8,094 bases of DNA from Bacteroidota bacterium (lineage in GTDB: Bacteria; Bacteroidota; Bacteroidia; CAMBQF01). Where the stretch lies: contig JAIXUZ010000036.1 of assembly GCA_027483285.1 (NCBI GenBank), positions 1-8,094 of the forward strand, given 5' to 3'. Shown in pieces: positions 6,191-8,094 of this stretch. Position numbers and translations under genes: made by a program. Each line of letters opens with the position of its first letter. Position 1 is the first letter of the stretch. Below the pieces are notes generated by a model. It searched no databases. It worked only from the letters and a program-made list of their open reading frames with translations, and was not told the origin of the DNA.

Positions 6191-6233
6191 AAATTAACAA
6201 TTTAGCCATTCGGCTAAATTGTTAATTTTGCGG
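6186..6233. promoter_or_regulatory. Perfect 22-bp inverted repeat with mirrored -7 boxes before serS
   Basis: The arms at 6186-6207 and 6212-6233 are exact reverse complements across the 4-nt loop ATTC (6208-6211). The right arm contains TAATTTTG (6223-6230), an exact TAnnTTTG -7 box on the plus strand, whose G is only 4 nt before the serS ATG. By symmetry the left arm contains the same box on the minus strand (6196 to 6189), facing the DUF177 operon about 128 bp away. No TTG is seen at the -33 spacing in either direction. If the plus box is used, transcription of serS would begin at or next to its start codon. It could also be an operator for a dimeric regulator. Confidence 0.7.
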
Positions 6234-6234
6234 C

Positions 6235-7506
6235 ATGATTACCCTACCGTACATACGAGAAAACAAAGACGAGGCCATTGAACGCCTTGCCATACGCAAT
6301 ATTGATGCCCGCGCTACCATAGAGAGTATTTTGGCTACCGATGCCGATAAGCGCAAAAAACAGGCTGAATTGGAAACCGGCCTTGCCGAAGCCAATGCCT
6401 TGGCTAAAGAAATTGGCAATCTGTTTAAATCGGGCCAAACTGATAAGGCTAACGAGCTAAAAGCCCAAACTGCTGCCCTAAAAGAGCGCGAAAAGCTATT
6501 GGGTGCCGAACTGGAGGCTTTAGAAACTGCTATTTACGATTTGCTGGTTACCCTACCGAACACCCCGGCGTTGTTTGTACCCAAAGGCGCTACGCCCGAG
6601 GATAACGTTACCGTTTTTGAGCATGGCGACATACCTAAGTTACACGAAGGTGCTAAACCCCATTGGGAGCTTACGGAGCAGTACAAGCTTATTGACTTTG
6701 AACTGGGTAATAAAATTACCGGGGCCGGTTTTCCTGTGTATACGGGTAAAGGCGCTAAGCTGCAACGCGCGCTTATCAACTTCTTTTTAGAGGAAGCCAC
6801 CAAAGCGGGCTACGACGAAGTGCAGGTGCCTTTATTGGTAAATGCCGCATCGGGCTTTGGTACAGGCCAGTTGCCTGATAAAGAAGGACAGATGTACCAT
6901 GCCCAGGTGGATGATTTATACCTGATACCTACGGCAGAAGTACCTATTACCAACCTGTACCGCGATGTTATTTTGAAAGCGGAGCAGTTCCCAATTAAGA
7001 ATATGGGCTATACCCCTTGCTTCCGTCGTGAGGCTGGCTCTTACGGTGCTCACGTGCGTGGCCTTAACCGCCTGCATCAGTTTGACAAGGTAGAGATAGT
7101 GCAACTACAACACCCCGATAAAAGCTACGAAACGCTGGAGCAGATGAAAGAGCATGTAAAAGGCTTGTTAGAAAAGCTGGAACTGCCTTTCCGTATACTG
7201 CACCTATGCGGTGGCGATATGGGCTTTGCATCGGCCTGCACGTACGATTTTGAGGTGTATTCTACCGCCCAGCAACGTTGGTTAGAGTGCAGCTCTGTTT
7301 CTAACTTCGAAACCTTCCAGGCTAACCGCCTTAAACTGCGTTTTAAAGATGCCGACGGTAAAACCAAATTGGCGCATACGCTAAATGGCTCGGCATTGGC
7401 ATTGCCACGCATTGTTGCAGCCTTATTAGAGAACCACCAAACACCGGAGGGTATTAAAATACCTGCCGCCTTGGTTCCGTATACAGGGTTTGATATGATT
7501 AGTTAA
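6235..7506 (+). CDS. serS: Seryl-tRNA synthetase
   Basis: Class II synthetase that charges tRNA-Ser, and tRNA-Sec where present, with serine. The 423-residue length is standard. Residues 1-105 form the N-terminal helical hairpin that grips the long variable arm of tRNA-Ser; the charged Lys/Glu/Ala-rich stretch 35-100 is the coiled coil. The catalytic domain shows TAEVPITN (233-240, the serine-binding TAE loop), motif 2 (GYTPCFRREAGSYG, 258-271, with its RRE arginines), the ECSSVSNFE segment (351-359) and motif 3 (TLNGSALALPR, 382-392). The start ATG is supported by the family N-terminus PYIRENK and by the -7 box just upstream. The stop TAA is followed at once by TAG as part of a heptamer array, then a terminator. 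Confidence 0.97.
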   Translation: MITLPYIRENKDEAIERLAIRNIDARATIESILATDADKRKKQAELETGLAEANALAKEIGNLFKSGQTDKANELKAQTAALKEREKLLGAELEALETAIYDLLVTLPNTPALFVPKGATPEDNVTVFEHGDIPKLHEGAKPHWELTEQYKLIDFELGNKITGAGFPVYTGKGAKLQRALINFFLEEATKAGYDEVQVPLLVNAASGFGTGQLPDKEGQMYHAQVDDLYLIPTAEVPITNLYRDVILKAEQFPIKNMGYTPCFRREAGSYGAHVRGLNRLHQFDKVEIVQLQHPDKSYETLEQMKEHVKGLLEKLELPFRILHLCGGDMGFASACTYDFEVYSTAQQRWLECSSVSNFETFQANRLKLRFKDADGKTKLAHTLNGSALALPRIVAALLENHQTPEGIKIPAALVPYTGFDMIS

Positions 7507-7534
7507 TAGCTGATAGCTTGTAGCTTATAGAAAA
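7500..7534 (+). repeat. TAG-headed 7-bp tandem array D at the serS 3' end (5 units)
   Basis: Units TAGTTAA, TAGCTGA, TAGCTTG, TAGCTTA, TAGAAAA. All five begin with TAG; the first unit includes the serS stop TAA (7504-7506), and the second adds an in-frame TAG immediately after it. As at the fabH end, the 7-bp step places TAG in every frame within 21 bp. The last unit runs into the left arm of the terminator. Confidence 0.75.
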
Positions 7535-7560
7535 GCCGCAGATAACTCTGCGGCTTTTTT
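7531..7560 (+). terminator. Intrinsic terminator of serS
   Basis: AAAAGCCGCAG (7531-7541) pairs perfectly with CTGCGGCTTTT (7548-7558), and A7542-T7547 can add a twelfth pair. A T-run follows to 7560, interrupted by one G and continuing to 7567. The GC-rich core plus T-tract is a textbook intrinsic terminator. The A-run on the left arm means it could also work for transcripts arriving from the epimerase gene on the minus strand. Confidence 0.9.
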
Positions 7561-7570
7561 GTTTTTTAAC

Positions 7571-7625
7571 TCCCCTACTTTTTAAGGAGGGGTGGCACGA
7601 AGTGACGGGGTGGTTACACTAACCA
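7571..7625. repeat. Dispersed-repeat-like double-hairpin element
   Basis: A first hairpin pairs CCCCTACTT (7572-7580) with AAGGAGGGG (7584-7592), with one A·G mismatch. The heptamer GGGGTGG then occurs twice (7589-7595 and 7607-7613) around a mini-hairpin CAC-GAA-GTG (7596-7604). A third short hairpin, TGGTTA-CAC-TAACCA, spans 7611-7625. The general form, a CCCCTCC...GGAGGGG hairpin followed by a GGGGTGG-bounded hairpin, is one I recall from intergenic regions of many Bacteroidota genomes. Only one copy is visible here, so repeat status in this genome is inference. It lies in the convergent gap between serS and the epimerase gene. Confidence 0.55.
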
Positions 7626-7629
7626 CAAA

Positions 7630-8094
7630 CTACTTCAACGCAGCCAGCGTTTCAATCACAGCCTGCTCATTGGTAGTAGGTGTATAGTTAAACCGGGTAT
7701 TAAATTTTGACGAATCAAAATAGTACTCCCTGTCAAATTGGTAGCACATTTCGGGCATCTCTTTCATTATAGGAATAAACAGCCCCAATACGTGCAGTAG
7801 CCATTTGGGTGCAACAGTTACCTTGTTGGGCTTACTCATGTGCTTAGCAAATAGATTAACCCATTCTTGGCCAGTAATAGCGTTAGGGTCTACTGGTAGG
7901 TTCCATATTTGGTTATATGCATCGGGGGTATTGCCTAAAATAGCAGTACCCTTTGCTAAATCGGGGGTATAGCCGGTAGAGTGAGGCACCTTGGCATTAC
8001 TAAACCATTGGGCTGCTTTATTTTTTACCAGGTTATCGTAAATCAGGTTCATGGTAAGGCTGGTAGCTTTGTGCGGCCCAAAAAAATCGGGCGA
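7630..8094 (-). CDS. NAD-dependent epimerase/dehydratase, extended SDR (C-terminal part, 5' end outside window)
   Basis: The frame is open to the window edge, so the Rossmann NAD-binding motif and catalytic Tyr-x-x-x-Lys are upstream; 154 residues are present. The first visible residues, SPDFFGPHKATSL, match the substrate-domain entry (R-x-x-D-F-Y-G-P-like) of extended SDR enzymes annotated as NAD-dependent epimerase/dehydratase. The C-terminal region follows the usual plan: HSTGYTPDLAKGTAILG, a WNLPVDPNAITGQEW turn, a hydrophobic segment (LLHVLGLFIPIM) and a final FDSSKFNTRFNYTPT, the typical substrate-domain end. Substrate cannot be predicted; sugar-nucleotide or other carbonyl substrates are both possible. 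Met at 8052 is internal and not the start. Convergent with serS, separated by the terminator and the hairpin element. Confidence 0.85.
   Translation of the reverse strand, partial: SPDFFGPHKATSLTMNLIYDNLVKNKAAQWFSNAKVPHSTGYTPDLAKGTAILGNTPDAYNQIWNLPVDPNAITGQEWVNLFAKHMSKPNKVTVAPKWLLHVLGLFIPIMKEMPEMCYQFDREYYFDSSKFNTRFNYTPTTNEQAVIETLAALK

Noticed and set aside
6186..6233. Palindrome as an intrinsic terminator or T-box leader
   Set aside because: No T-tract follows the stem in either direction, and no T-box-like elements are seen; promoter boxes in the arms fit better.

Overview
The window looks like chromosomal DNA of a Bacteroidota bacterium. Three things point there: the order of the suf genes, the DUF177–rpmF–fabH gene cluster, and several close matches to the Bacteroidota -7 promoter box TAnnTTTG. 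The genus cannot be read from this sequence. The genes are mostly housekeeping genes; there is no CRISPR array, tRNA, rRNA, insertion sequence or defence locus.

Layout. (1) Positions 1-2918, plus strand: the 3' end of sufC, then complete sufD and sufS, the Suf system for Fe-S cluster assembly. SufS takes sulfur from cysteine, and SufC and SufD are part of the SufBCD scaffold. (2) 2921-3517, plus strand, 2 bp after sufS: a five-helix membrane protein whose sequence pattern looks like the C-terminal half of an NrfD/ActC-type quinol-interacting subunit. It stands where sufE often stands in related operons. (3) 3531-4112, minus strand, convergent: an unrecognised four-helix membrane protein. (4) 6061-4272, minus strand: DUF177 (YceD-like), rpmF (ribosomal protein L32) and fabH (fatty acid synthesis initiation), a compact operon that links ribosome and membrane synthesis. 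(5) 6235-7506, plus strand: serS, divergent from the DUF177 operon and ended by a strong intrinsic terminator. (6) 8094-7630, minus strand: the C-terminal part of an extended-SDR NAD-dependent epimerase/dehydratase, cut by the window edge.

The spacers hold the most unusual material. A perfect 22-bp inverted repeat with a 4-nt loop lies just before the serS start codon and carries a consensus -7 box in each arm, facing opposite ways. This suggests a mirror-image divergent promoter and a leaderless or nearly leaderless serS mRNA. All three larger spacers (4113-4271, 6062-6234, 7507-7629) contain short degenerate tandem arrays with a 7-bp period but different unit sequences. In the two that touch a gene's 3' end, every unit begins with TAG; because 7 is 1 modulo 3, this places stop codons in all three frames within 21 bp. 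A dispersed-repeat-like double-hairpin element sits between serS and the epimerase gene. No gene-free stretch exceeds about 175 bp.
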